Source of the DNA: a virus
Length of the DNA stretch: 36,963 nt
Virus record (IMG/VR): IMGVR_UViG_3300021182_000130
Location: 1 to 36,963 of that record
Direction: 5' to 3' (one strand)
A model generated the notes under the pieces. It was not told the origin of the DNA. It was given only the letters and a program-made list of their open reading frames with translations, and did no database searches. A program made the position numbers and the translations under genes. Positions 9,201 to 17,355 of this stretch are shown piece after piece; positions within the stretch are counted from its first letter, which is position 1, and each line of letters begins with the position of its first letter.

Positions 9201-9602
9201 CTAGGCGCTCTACAAAACTACCAAAGAGCTTATTTCTTCTATATTTTGGGAACATATAAATCCCCCCATAAGCTTTTGTGCAGTATCTCCTACGACTATA
9301 GCGATTCGCCAAGTCAAAATGTGTTGCTCTTACCTGATAACTATTCAACTCCATACGGCTCAGGCCTTTCACAGAGTCCATATGGCCAGGGTAATCCTTA
9401 TGGAGGACCTGGTAATCTAGAAAATTTTAGAGTTTTCTTTGAAAAGCAAAGATGCCAAGCATTTGCGATAACAGTTCGAGAAGTATTTGATAGCACTTTT
9501 GGAGTAGCGGCCGGCGAAGGGTTATCTATGAGTGGTTTGAATGTTGTATGCGGTTTCAAACAGAAATTTGCGCCGATATCATCAGCGAAGAGTTTTGGTT
9601 AG
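6276..9602 (+). CDS. Tail nozzle / stabilisation protein (gp10/gp12-type)
   Basis: At 1108 residues this is the longest protein of the genome. The N-terminus has the pattern FAQGLDTKTDPKRVAMG and NFVNLENSVFTKSGLLQKRNGY (residues 10-50), characteristic of tail nozzle proteins of short-tailed phages (P22 gp10 and T7 gp12 types). Residues 330-440 contain a Ser/Thr-rich insert resembling a surface domain. The second half (residues 740-960) keeps the beta-propeller-like wording LITLFDTRLWLVDSEDRNLLWFSK and LSVMDDKLIIFKRNAIYYINGTG. P22 gp10 is about half this size, so this is an enlarged version. It would form the hexameric tail tip. Confidence 0.65.
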   Translation: MLVKEAIDISFAQGLDTKTDPKRVAMGNFVNLENSVFTKSGLLQKRNGYEQLVSLPDTSSTYVTTFNENLTAVGTSIAAYNATNDSWVTKGSIQPLSLNTLALLRNNLNQTACDSAISPNGLVCTAYLEQNGGSTVNKYVVADATTGQNITAPALIPVASGTVSGGMRVFILGNNFVILFTNTITGTAHLQYITINTANPATVGANTDIASAYITATTLSWDAYVVNDLLFIAYNTTTGGQSIKVTSLTNTLALNAAKTFSGYKATMMSVTADMTNSSSPVIYVSFYRLDTTVGFTLAVDQNLNTLMNPVKIIASGTILNITSVAQSGTCKIFYEVSNAYSFDSGIPTNFINSVSVTPLLTSFSSVFSSGAGTITASSATGLVNGMYLIDNTNTANIAAGTTFTISGTTLTLSANTTGNSASSPGDSMTAATLSAVTTIIRSVGLASKAFIIDRVIYFLSAFSSPYQPTYFLINGSRSLSSAPVITAKLAYENGGGYLTTGLPGITITNSTIAQIPYLYKDLIQAVNKNTAVPAGTQVNGIYSQTGVNLATFTFGTAGLNSAEIGLDLHLTGGFLWMYDGYLPVEHNFFLWADTDQATPANTATWSATGGSIAAKPDGATNTNAYYVVFTYEWTDNSGNAFRSAPSIPIPITTTGALSTGSITYNVPTLRLTYKTANPVKIVAYRWSVAQQIYYQTTSITAPSLNDTTVDSIQIVDTNSDATILGNNILYTTGGVVEDVNAPASDLITLFDTRLWLVDSEDRNLLWFSKQVIENTPVEMSDLFTKFIAPTTAAQGSTGPITALSVMDDKLIIFKRNAIYYINGTGPDNTGANDQYSQPIFVTSTVGCANQKSIVFMPMGLMFQSDKGIWLLGRDLQTSYIGAPVERYNDGLVESAQNIPRTNQVRFILNTGVTLMFDYFYSQWGTFKGVPAISSCIFDELHTFINTYGQVFRELPGSYLDGSSPVLMSFTTGPLRLGALQNYQRAYFFYILGTYKSPHKLLCSISYDYSDSPSQNVLLLPDNYSTPYGSGLSQSPYGQGNPYGGPGNLENFRVFFEKQRCQAFAITVREVFDSTFGVAAGEGLSMSGLNVVCGFKQKFAPISSAKSFG

Positions 9603-9610
9603 GGGAATAC

Positions 9611-9940
9611 GTGAGTCTTTATGCATCTTATTTACGAGAACGTACGAACGATGAAATCATAGAGAAAGAATTCGGCTTTGCTAGTTACCGATTTCTTAAT
9701 GATAAGCAAGTCTATATCATTGACCTCTATGTGAGACCAGCTCATAGAAAAGAAGGATTAGCCGCCCAAATGGCAGACGATATAGCAGCATTTGCCAAGG
9801 CCAAAGGATGTACTGAAATGTTGGGAACAGTCGTACCCTCGACAAAACATGCAACATCTTCGCTCAAGGTTCTTCTTGCTTATGGGATGATCTTACAGAG
9901 TGCGAGCAATGATCTTATTATCTTTAAAAAGGACATCTAA
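9611..9940 (+). CDS. GNAT-family acetyltransferase
   Basis: From GTG 9611 the protein has 109 residues; AGGGGA lies 4 bases upstream and the previous gene stops at 9602. An upstream in-frame ATG at 9548 inside the nozzle gene is less likely. Residues QVYIIDLYVRPAHRKEGLAAQMADDIAAFAKAKGC match GNAT motif A (beta4 followed by the acetyl-CoA loop R/Q-x-x-G-x-A), and ML...SLKVLLAYGM matches motif B. The substrate is unknown. Small GNAT proteins sit at this place next to nozzle or ejection genes in many short-tailed phages. Confidence 0.65.
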   Translation: MSLYASYLRERTNDEIIEKEFGFASYRFLNDKQVYIIDLYVRPAHRKEGLAAQMADDIAAFAKAKGCTEMLGTVVPSTKHATSSLKVLLAYGMILQSASNDLIIFKKDI

Positions 9941-11893
9941 ATGGGTGCTCTTAGCGGACTTATCGGCACAGCTGGCGGTGCAAATGGCACGGGATTTTCT
10001 GGACCTGGTGGCGCCAATATTCAAAATGGTGTAACAGCCGACCAAGCGCAACAGGCAAATGCTAATACCTCTGGAACAATAGGCCAGCAGCAGGCATTAC
10101 TTAGCGCTCTTCAGTCTCAAGGCGGTTTAAATAACCAATCGTCGGCAATCGCAAATCAACAAAATTTAGCGTATCAACTGGCAAATAATCAAGCAGCTCA
10201 AAACCAAAACGGTGTTTTTGGCCAAAGTCAGCAATTAGCAAATGATTTAGCGAATAATAATGGTGCAGGTAATCAGGCATCGACGATCAGAGCCCAGGAA
10301 GGTTTGACAAATCAATTAAACCAAGCTGGTGGAATTAATGCTCAACAGAATGCGCTGGCGTCGCAAAATGGCCTTAATAGCCAATTGACGCAAGCCAATG
10401 GTGTTGGGACGCAGACGTCAGCTATTAAGGGCCTTCAAGGCCTTACAACCCAACAGCAACAGTTAATGGCCCAACAGGCAGGAACAGCCGCTCAATATCA
10501 AAATATAGCCAATGGAACCGGCCCAAATCCCGCTCAAGCAGCTTTAAATCAATCGACGGGTCAGAATGTAGCCAATCAAGCGGCTTTAATGGCAGGTCAA
10601 CGCGGTGCGGGCTCAAATGTTGGGCTTATAGCTCGTCAAGCGGCGCAACAAGGTGCAGCAACTCAGCAACAAGCGGTCGGCCAGAGCGCAACAATGCAGG
10701 CTCAACAGCAATTATCTGGCCTAGCAGGACTACAAGGTGCCCAAGCCGCTATTGGAAATACCCAGCAGAATATAGCTGGCACCCAGCAAGCAATTGGCGG
10801 TCTGGGGACAACTCAGGCAGGAATGCAGCAAACAGGCGTCAGCAATTTGGCTCAGCAAGGTGCGCAACTCACATCAGCCCAGCAAGCAGCGTTGGCGCAA
10901 CAGGCTCAACAGTCTCAAGCGCAAGTGGCGGCGCAACAGGCTCAACAGAATGCATTGGCATCCCAAGCGGCCAATCAGGTATCTCAACAGCAGGCGGCTA
11001 ATCAGCAAGTGGCAGGGCAGGCAAATGCAATGGCAGGACAGCAAATTGGCCAAACAAATGCGGTCAATGCTTCGGCACAAGCTAATCAAAATGCATTGCA
11101 AGGGGCTCTTGGCAATCTAAATACGGTTAATACTTCTTCTCAGGGAAATGTAAATCAAGCTAATACGAGTTTAGCATCTCAGAATATGCAAGGTCAGCAA
11201 GCTATGATCGGCGGCGTTATGAATGCCATTGGCGGCGGCAGCGCTCTCGCAAAAGCCGAAGGCGGCTATATTCAGGCACCTCAACGGTTTGCTGATGGTG
11301 GCATTTCAGAACCAAATTTTATGCCTGATATAGCCCCCAAACCATCGGGAGTAGCAGTTCCTCTAGCACCAGCCCCAGAAGCCCCGACCCCGCCACCGAT
11401 GGCAGCACCGGCTGCACAAATAGCAGATCAGCCAACGAATGCCGCCCCACAATCTACCCAGAACGCTGCCAATGCACCACAACCGGTGAATGCTCCTCAA
11501 AGTTCATATGGGCAATTTATTAGCAATCCGACGATGGGATACGGCAGCCAAGCTTTGATGGCAGGTATGACTAAAATTGGTCAAGCCGGTAAGTCTATAG
11601 CAACGGATTTAATGGGATCAATGGGAGGCGGCGGAGGTGCTGCTGCTCTAATGGCCGCCGCTAAAGGTGGGATGGCTACCCATGATCTTAAAAGCGGCGG
11701 TAAGGTAGTGGCAAAAAACGAGAAGGAAAAGGCGAAAGCCAAAGGTAATGACTATGCTAACGATACAGTTCCAGCCTTATTAAGTGAGGGGGAAATAGTC
11801 ATTCCTAGGAGTGTTACTCAGTCTAAAGATCCAGTAAAAGGTGCCGCTGATTTCGTGGCAAAAGTGTTGGCAAAAAGAAGGGCTGGTAAATGA
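9941..11893 (+). CDS. Gln/Asn/Ala-rich internal virion (DNA ejection) protein
   Basis: A 650-residue protein with very high Gln, Ala and Asn content. Residues about 50-175 contain five degenerate 22-24-residue repeats built on N/GQxSxIxxQQxLxxQLxxx. The block GPNPAQAALNQSTGQNVANQAALMAGQRGAG (near 190-220) is a conserved segment of internal virion proteins of short-tailed phages. Residues 440-640 carry several xGG motifs (RFADGGIS, AKGGMATHD, LKSGGKVV) and end with DTVPALLSEGEIVIPRSVTQSKDP. It probably leaves the capsid with DNA and helps form a channel across the envelope. Its last 4 bases overlap the next start (ATGA). Confidence 0.6.
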   Translation: MGALSGLIGTAGGANGTGFSGPGGANIQNGVTADQAQQANANTSGTIGQQQALLSALQSQGGLNNQSSAIANQQNLAYQLANNQAAQNQNGVFGQSQQLANDLANNNGAGNQASTIRAQEGLTNQLNQAGGINAQQNALASQNGLNSQLTQANGVGTQTSAIKGLQGLTTQQQQLMAQQAGTAAQYQNIANGTGPNPAQAALNQSTGQNVANQAALMAGQRGAGSNVGLIARQAAQQGAATQQQAVGQSATMQAQQQLSGLAGLQGAQAAIGNTQQNIAGTQQAIGGLGTTQAGMQQTGVSNLAQQGAQLTSAQQAALAQQAQQSQAQVAAQQAQQNALASQAANQVSQQQAANQQVAGQANAMAGQQIGQTNAVNASAQANQNALQGALGNLNTVNTSSQGNVNQANTSLASQNMQGQQAMIGGVMNAIGGGSALAKAEGGYIQAPQRFADGGISEPNFMPDIAPKPSGVAVPLAPAPEAPTPPPMAAPAAQIADQPTNAAPQSTQNAANAPQPVNAPQSSYGQFISNPTMGYGSQALMAGMTKIGQAGKSIATDLMGSMGGGGGAAALMAAAKGGMATHDLKSGGKVVAKNEKEKAKAKGNDYANDTVPALLSEGEIVIPRSVTQSKDPVKGAADFVAKVLAKRRAGK

Positions 11894-13500
11894 AAGATAA
11901 AATGGGTGTGGATGATAGGCCTGAATTTGATACCGATGTTGGCATAGCAGACAATGCTGTGGCTCAGCCAACGCCAGAAACGCAACCAGCGGATAGCGCT
12001 CTAGATGATTCATCAGCGCAACCGGTTGCGCAACCAGCCTCGCAACCAGTTGCGCAACCGGTTGCAGAAGCAATGGATCAGCCAGAAGCACCAGAAGAAG
12101 TGGCACACCAACCGCAACCAGAAGAGCCGGCAAAACAAATGCCGCAACCAAGCTTAGGCATGCCAGCCTCGCAGGCTATTAGCTTAATTACAAATCCAAC
12201 CGCACAGCAGCTGGACCAACAACATATAGCTCAGGCTCAAGATCTAGCAAGTGGTGCAATTCATCCACAGACATATGCAGATATGTTCGAGAAGAAATCG
12301 ACGCTAGGGAAAATAGGCACAATCTTTGGTCTGTTGGTCGGTGGTGCTGGTGCCGGCCTCAGCCATCAGCCGAATGCTTTGCTCGGGATGATGCAGAAAG
12401 AAATAGATAACGAGTTTCAAGCCCAGCTAGCGAGCAAAACGGGCGCCAATAATTTCTTGAACACATCTTACAACCATGAATTGCAGCAAACTCAGCAGAA
12501 ATTGACAAATGCTCAAGCTGCATTAATACCCTTAACTGCTAAAGAAGTAGCGGCTAATACACAGAACATTCAAGCGGATGCCCAATTGAAGGCAACCAAT
12601 AATGCGAAAGCTTCAATAGTTTTGGGGATAATGAACAATCTTGAAGGAACAATCGCCAAAGCTCCACCGGCTCAGCAACCGGCGATGCAAAGTATTTATG
12701 ATGGGCAGGTTAAACCAATGCTCATTCAGACCATTCAACAGGGGAATGCCCAAACAGCCGGCCAGTTAGGCGCCCGCGCTGCATTAAGAGGTCAGCAGGA
12801 GCAGCAACAATCGCCACAGCAAAATCCACAGGCCTCAATGGATCCTGATCAGGTCAACGCTGATTTTAAAAAGCGTCAGGACGCGATGAGAATGTCGGCA
12901 GAACCTGGACTACTAAATGTAGCGGATGCCGAATTAGCTCGTTTTGTTCCAAATGTAGGAAGTGCCACTGTTCCGGTAGATCCACAAGCTCGCATGAAAC
13001 TGGCTGCCGCTAAATTATTTGATGATAGGCTTCAAAAATATATCAACTTTGTTGGTAATCTTAGTAACGAAGATAGATTAAATCCTAAATTCACTGGGCA
13101 AGCCGCTGTTATGCAGCAGGAATTGGGATCAGCATACAACCAAGCAATCGGGGGTGGTGTGTTTGATCCAAGCCAGAAGAAAGCTATGGATGACATTGTG
13201 CCTAGTGCTACCAAAGTTCTTCCAAGCTTCACTGTGCTACCTAAGCTAAAAGCGCTAGCTCAAGATAATCAGATGAGAACAGCGGCTCTTTTGAACCAAT
13301 ACGGATTCCCGTCATCTACGATGGGATCGTTTAATCAAGCAAAGACGGAGCCAAAGAAACCAGGATCAGGACCTAAAGAAGGTGCAACGGGTACTTATAA
13401 GGGTCAACCTGTAGTCTACAAAGGCGGTAATTGGGTCTTAGCACCGCAAGCTGGCCCACAAACTAGCACACCTCCAATGGCATTGACGAGAGGTCCATAA
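11890..13500 (+). CDS. Second internal virion / ejection protein
   Basis: A 536-residue protein, ATGA-coupled to the gene before it. Residues 25-85 are Pro/Gln/Ala-rich and include four copies of a 12-bp tandem repeat coding for AQPV-type units. Residues 130-165 (STLGKIGTIFGLLVGGAGAGLSHQPNALLGMM) form a Gly-rich hydrophobic segment that could insert in a membrane. Then follow long Gln/Ala helices (residues 170-320). The C-terminus has TYKGQPVVYKGGNWVLA, a small beta motif. Position and composition suggest DNA ejection; no enzyme motif seen. Confidence 0.55.
   Translation: MKDKMGVDDRPEFDTDVGIADNAVAQPTPETQPADSALDDSSAQPVAQPASQPVAQPVAEAMDQPEAPEEVAHQPQPEEPAKQMPQPSLGMPASQAISLITNPTAQQLDQQHIAQAQDLASGAIHPQTYADMFEKKSTLGKIGTIFGLLVGGAGAGLSHQPNALLGMMQKEIDNEFQAQLASKTGANNFLNTSYNHELQQTQQKLTNAQAALIPLTAKEVAANTQNIQADAQLKATNNAKASIVLGIMNNLEGTIAKAPPAQQPAMQSIYDGQVKPMLIQTIQQGNAQTAGQLGARAALRGQQEQQQSPQQNPQASMDPDQVNADFKKRQDAMRMSAEPGLLNVADAELARFVPNVGSATVPVDPQARMKLAAAKLFDDRLQKYINFVGNLSNEDRLNPKFTGQAAVMQQELGSAYNQAIGGGVFDPSQKKAMDDIVPSATKVLPSFTVLPKLKALAQDNQMRTAALLNQYGFPSSTMGSFNQAKTEPKKPGSGPKEGATGTYKGQPVVYKGGNWVLAPQAGPQTSTPPMALTRGP
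12016..12063 (+). repeat. Four tandem 12-bp repeats inside the ejection gene
   Basis: Units are GCGCAACCGGTT, GCGCAACCAGCC, TCGCAACCAGTT and GCGCAACCGGTT. The first unit with the next four bases forms a 16-bp perfect palindrome. In frame it encodes repeated AQPV/SQPV steps, so copy-number change would keep the reading frame. Confidence 0.85.
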
Positions 13501-15437
13501 TGTCTTATTTGCCATGTAAAAATCCAAATTGCGCTAGTCATGGCAAACCTCATCCTCATTGTAAATGCTATGGTCCAGGCATGGCAGATGGCGGGGAAGT
13601 AATTGATCAGCAACAAGTGATACCTGATGCTATTCCCGAGCCTGAAGTAAATCAAAATGAAGTAGTTCCCGATCTATCTACTGGTTCGATAGTTCCGGAC
13701 GATCAAGTTACTCCCGATTCAAAACATGGAACAGCTCCTCAGCAAGCTTTAACCGCACTTGAAGGATTAGGCCAAGGAATAGCTGGCCCAGTTCCAGCGG
13801 CTATCGAATATGGGTTATCTAAACTAGCTCCTGAAACAGCTCAAAATCTAAGTCTTACCCCTGAGGATATGGCCGCTCGTCAGGCGGAGAATCCAAAGAT
13901 CCATGCCGCCACAGAAGCAACAGGCCTAATTGGTGGTTTACTTACTGGAACTGGCGAAGCGGCTTTAGTCGGCAAAGCCATGGAACGGTTTGCTCCCGCC
14001 GGTATATCAGCATTGGGGAAAGTTGGATCAGCCGCTCTTCAAGGAGCACTGACTAACGCAACTGTTCAAGGTGGGGATGAGGCGACCGGCTGGATTCTTG
14101 GTCAAGGTGATCCAGGCCATGCTGTTGGTTCGGCCTTAGCCAATATAGGCGCCGCTGGCCTTTTTGGCCTCGCAGGCGGCGCTATGGGACAAGTAGCAGG
14201 ATCTAAATTACAGGACATTATCAACAAGAATGTTGGTTCTAAAATATCGCCATTTCTTGAAGGTGTCGAGCAAGCGGCTAGGGGGAAAAGTCTCAATGCT
14301 CTTTCTGAAGAAGCCAATATTACAGAAAAGATGGCTGGATCCAAACTCTATCACCAATTGACGTCTAGTCTTTTTCCCCAAATTGGGGGGAGCATTGGTG
14401 CGGTCGAAGGAGCTAGATCTGGATATGAAGAAGATGGATTATCAGGCGCTGGTGTCGGTCTTCTTAAAGGAGCTGCAGAAGGCGCTGTTACTGGTTGGGC
14501 AATCAATGCGGGGCTAAAACCAATTGTTAGTACATTTGGTAAAAAATTTACCGCACCCATTTTAGCTAAGATCCTAAGCTCCGGCACTGCCGATGGCCTA
14601 GGGGATGCGATAAATTACGCAACCACGGTTAAAGGTGGATACGATAAACTAGATAGATCCGTAGGTAATTTATTCAAAATAGGTACATTTGTTCCACAAC
14701 AAGCAGCAAATCTTGTAAATATTAACGAAAATAGAGATAAATTAGATGCTTTTCTTGAAAACGGCGGTGTAACAAACGCTGTTAAAGATGACATGCTAGC
14801 GAATACGCCGCCTATGTTTGCCGAAGGCGGCGATGTTGAGAAGAAAAAGCCAAATATCTTAGATCGCAATAGCAACATATCGATACATTTCCCAGAGCAA
14901 GGGATGTTAATGGCGGCGGCTAAGAGCAGAATTAGTAACTATCTCAATGGTCTTAGACCCGTAAAAGATAGTCCTAAGCTTGCTTTCGATGATGCTCCAG
15001 ACAATACGGAACAAAAGCGGTCATATAATAAGGCTCTGGATTTAGCAAATGACCCAATGGAAGTTCTAAATCATGTCCAGGCTGGCACTCTGGAGCCCGA
15101 TCATGTCAAGCATCTCACTAGCATGTATCCAGAAGTCTATAACCTGATGGGTAAGACTATTACAGATCATATTAGCAAAGCTCAGCTAGATGGTACGAAG
15201 CCGACCTATAAAGTAAGACAATCCCTTTCCTTGCTTTTGGGTACTGCCCTATCGGGGGATTTAGTACCCCAGAATATTCAAGCAGCCCAAAACGTCTTTA
15301 GTGCACAACAACCGCCAGCAAGTGGCCAGCAAGCGCCAGTGAAAAATAAGAAAAACACGAGTACACTGTCTAAAGTAGATGATCAATTTCTAACACCTAC
15401 TCAGGCTGCCCAGAGAGACCAACAAAATAGAGGTTAA
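13500..15437 (+). CDS. Third internal virion / ejection protein with N-terminal Cys motif
   Basis: A 645-residue protein whose ATG overlaps the previous stop (TAATG). Residues 5-25 have the pattern PCKNPNCASHGKPHPHCKCY, a short Cys/His cluster (C6, C11, C22, C24) that could bind a metal; it occurs at the start of ejection proteins in related phages. A GMADGGEV motif follows. Residues 130-230 are Gly/Ala-rich (GLIGGLLTGTGEAALVGKAMER and AAGLFGLAGGAMGQVAGSKL) and could span membranes. MFAEGGDVEKK occurs near residue 440. The C-terminal 200 residues are polar and helical. Role inferred from position and composition. Confidence 0.58.
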   Translation: MSYLPCKNPNCASHGKPHPHCKCYGPGMADGGEVIDQQQVIPDAIPEPEVNQNEVVPDLSTGSIVPDDQVTPDSKHGTAPQQALTALEGLGQGIAGPVPAAIEYGLSKLAPETAQNLSLTPEDMAARQAENPKIHAATEATGLIGGLLTGTGEAALVGKAMERFAPAGISALGKVGSAALQGALTNATVQGGDEATGWILGQGDPGHAVGSALANIGAAGLFGLAGGAMGQVAGSKLQDIINKNVGSKISPFLEGVEQAARGKSLNALSEEANITEKMAGSKLYHQLTSSLFPQIGGSIGAVEGARSGYEEDGLSGAGVGLLKGAAEGAVTGWAINAGLKPIVSTFGKKFTAPILAKILSSGTADGLGDAINYATTVKGGYDKLDRSVGNLFKIGTFVPQQAANLVNINENRDKLDAFLENGGVTNAVKDDMLANTPPMFAEGGDVEKKKPNILDRNSNISIHFPEQGMLMAAAKSRISNYLNGLRPVKDSPKLAFDDAPDNTEQKRSYNKALDLANDPMEVLNHVQAGTLEPDHVKHLTSMYPEVYNLMGKTITDHISKAQLDGTKPTYKVRQSLSLLLGTALSGDLVPQNIQAAQNVFSAQQPPASGQQAPVKNKKNTSTLSKVDDQFLTPTQAAQRDQQNRG

Positions 15438-15470
15438 CCGGGAGACACCCGTAAAGAAAAGGAGACCCCT

Positions 15471-15863
15471 TTGAGTACTAGAACCAGAATAGCGCCGGTA
15501 TCTTTAACCGATATCAATATGGCCTCAAGCGCCAATTCATCGGCAACTCTGCTAGCATCGAATACAGCTTTTAGCTATGCGGTCAAATGGACAGGGAGCA
15601 CACCGGTTGGGACGTTATCCCTGCAGATGAGCAATGACTATGCTCTTGGGTCAAACGGACAAGTAGCAAACTCAGGGACATGGAATACCGCGCCGATGGA
15701 TGTCAATGGCGCATATGCTACATCGGTAGCTATTTCCGGAAATACTGGAAATGGAATGATTGATGGGACAGCCCCGACTGGTGTTAATGCAGTTAGATTG
15801 GCTTACACCGCCGGAAGCGGCACAGGCACACTTAGCCTAATCATTACCGCAAAGGTGGCATAA
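15471..15863 (+). CDS. Small fibre-associated structural protein
   Basis: A 130-residue beta-rich protein starting at TTG 15471 (AAGGAG about 6 bases upstream). Two small stem-loops (CGGG-AGACA-CCCG and AAAGG-AGACC-CCTTT) lie just before the start, the second covering the ribosome site. Ser/Thr/Ala/Gly-rich content with FSYAVKWTGSTPVGTLSLQMSNDY and AVRLAYTAGSGTGTLSLIITAKVA resembles small structural proteins found next to fibre genes. Exact role unknown. Confidence 0.5.
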   Translation: MSTRTRIAPVSLTDINMASSANSSATLLASNTAFSYAVKWTGSTPVGTLSLQMSNDYALGSNGQVANSGTWNTAPMDVNGAYATSVAISGNTGNGMIDGTAPTGVNAVRLAYTAGSGTGTLSLIITAKVA

Positions 15864-15864
15864 C

Positions 15865-17355
15865 ATGGCAAACTTTTACGCAACATATCCCGCTAGTCGT
15901 CCTAGCTCGACATCAATATCGACGGTACAGGGGGAAGGTACAGCGGGAAGCCCCACGGGTGGAGTCTTGACCGTCCAGGGTGATCCAGCTGGCACGCCGG
16001 TACCTATTTCAGGAAATATCACCGCTTCTTCGGCATCCGTTGGCGTAACAGGCGCCGCGGTTCCTGGTTCCGCTGACTATGCTGGTATGAATGTTGGGGG
16101 CAACTTAACGGGCCTAGTCGGGACGGCTAACGGTCTGAAAGTAGACGGGTCGGCAGTCACCCAACCAACTAGTTTTGTAGATACAACAGCAACGGGGAAT
16201 ATCACATCAACCCAAAGCGTGACGATTGCAACCGCGGGATATGCGACGGTTGGTATTCAAGTTACGGGGACATTCACGGGGACACTTTTCACTGAATGGA
16301 GTCCTGATAATTCGACTTGGTACAATACGACTTGGGCATCGATCCAAAACGGTACTCTTGCTTTAACGTTTACCGCTGCCGGTGCTGGTACACTTCAATG
16401 CTCCGGCGCCGCGGCTGTGAGGGTGCGTGGTAATACCGTAGGCTCAGGAACAGCTGTAGTTTACCTACGAGCTAATCAGACCACTGCCCAAATCATGATA
16501 GATAACCCACTGCCGGCGGGGTCCAATACAATTGGGTCTGTTACCCAGGCAAGTGGACCGTGGACGGTGACCGGATCAGGAACGGCAGGAACTGCAGCCG
16601 CTGGTGTCGTCACAGTTCAGGGTATTGCTAGCATGACTCCGATTAAAGTCGACCCTTCGGGCGGTACAGGTGCGGTTAATGTCGCCCAATTTGGCGGTAG
16701 CAATGTAGTTACAGGAACAGGGGCTGGTGGAAGCGGTATTCCGCGTGTAACTGTATCCAATGATTCCACTGTCGGCCTCGTTGCCGGTAGCGCCATTGTC
16801 GGAAAAGTGGGCATAGATCAGACTACTCCAGGCACAACCAATGGCGTACAGATAAATGCCGCATTGCCAGCCGGCGCTAATTCAATCGGCAACATTGGTA
16901 CAGTGAGCACTGTAACAACAGTTAGTACAGTTACAGCTGTTACAGCTGTTACAGCGATTACTAATGCTCTTCCCGCTGGTTCAAATCTATTGGGAAAAGT
17001 GGGGATAGACCAGACGACACCAGGCACGACCAATGCTGTACAGGTTACCAGCGGAACGACAGCAGCATGGCAAGCCGAAGGTGTTACAGCCTTTGGATCC
17101 ATAACGGCGAGTTATGTAACTATTTTTACACCAAGTGCATCTACTAAAATTCTTTTTATGCGCAACAACACGAATGCGGCAATCTCTGTTTCGATGGATG
17201 CCGGATCTACGACAAACTTTACATTTGATTCGGGTGACCAAATCGCAATCGATTTTGTCGGCAATGGTCTAATATCTACCACTACAGCGATACAAATCAA
17301 ATATGCTGTTGGAGCACCCACATCGGGCTCGTTTAGAGTAAATGGAGTCCATTAA
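15865..17355 (+). CDS. Repetitive fibre-like structural protein
   Basis: A 496-residue protein of almost pure Gly/Thr/Val/Ala/Ser composition, typical of beta-structured phage fibres. Repeated units include LPAGSNTIGSV, LPAGANSIGNI and LPAGSNLLGKV, and two copies of GKVGIDQTTPGTTN. The middle (residues 110-215) has a domain with TGNITSTQSVTIATAGYATVGIQVTGTF...FTEWSPDNSTWYNTTW, known from many virion surface proteins. The last 100 residues (AFGSITASYVTIFTPSASTKILFMRNNTNA) form a compact beta domain. Likely a host-contact fibre; receptor unknown. Confidence 0.6.
   Translation: MANFYATYPASRPSSTSISTVQGEGTAGSPTGGVLTVQGDPAGTPVPISGNITASSASVGVTGAAVPGSADYAGMNVGGNLTGLVGTANGLKVDGSAVTQPTSFVDTTATGNITSTQSVTIATAGYATVGIQVTGTFTGTLFTEWSPDNSTWYNTTWASIQNGTLALTFTAAGAGTLQCSGAAAVRVRGNTVGSGTAVVYLRANQTTAQIMIDNPLPAGSNTIGSVTQASGPWTVTGSGTAGTAAAGVVTVQGIASMTPIKVDPSGGTGAVNVAQFGGSNVVTGTGAGGSGIPRVTVSNDSTVGLVAGSAIVGKVGIDQTTPGTTNGVQINAALPAGANSIGNIGTVSTVTTVSTVTAVTAVTAITNALPAGSNLLGKVGIDQTTPGTTNAVQVTSGTTAAWQAEGVTAFGSITASYVTIFTPSASTKILFMRNNTNAAISVSMDAGSTTNFTFDSGDQIAIDFVGNGLISTTTAIQIKYAVGAPTSGSFRVNGVH
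16801..16851 (+). repeat. 51-bp direct repeat in the fibre gene, copy 1
   Basis: It encodes GKVGIDQTTPGTTNGVQ and is nearly repeated at 16993-17043, 192 bases (64 codons) downstream. Differences are mainly synonymous, so the protein repeat is maintained by selection rather than recent duplication. Confidence 0.8.
16993..17043 (+). repeat. 51-bp direct repeat in the fibre gene, copy 2
   Basis: Second copy, encoding GKVGIDQTTPGTTNAVQ. Between the copies lies a 9-bp tandem repeat (TTACAGCTG units, 16931-16957) encoding repeated TAV. Recombination between the copies would delete 64 codons in frame. Confidence 0.8.

Noticed and set aside
12016-12063. CRISPR array
   Set aside because: Short tandem coding repeats without spacers; no other regular repeat-spacer pattern exists in the window.
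11780-12151. Minus-strand ORF of 123 codons
   Set aside because: Shadow of two well-supported ejection protein genes, driven by their Gln/Ala-rich composition.
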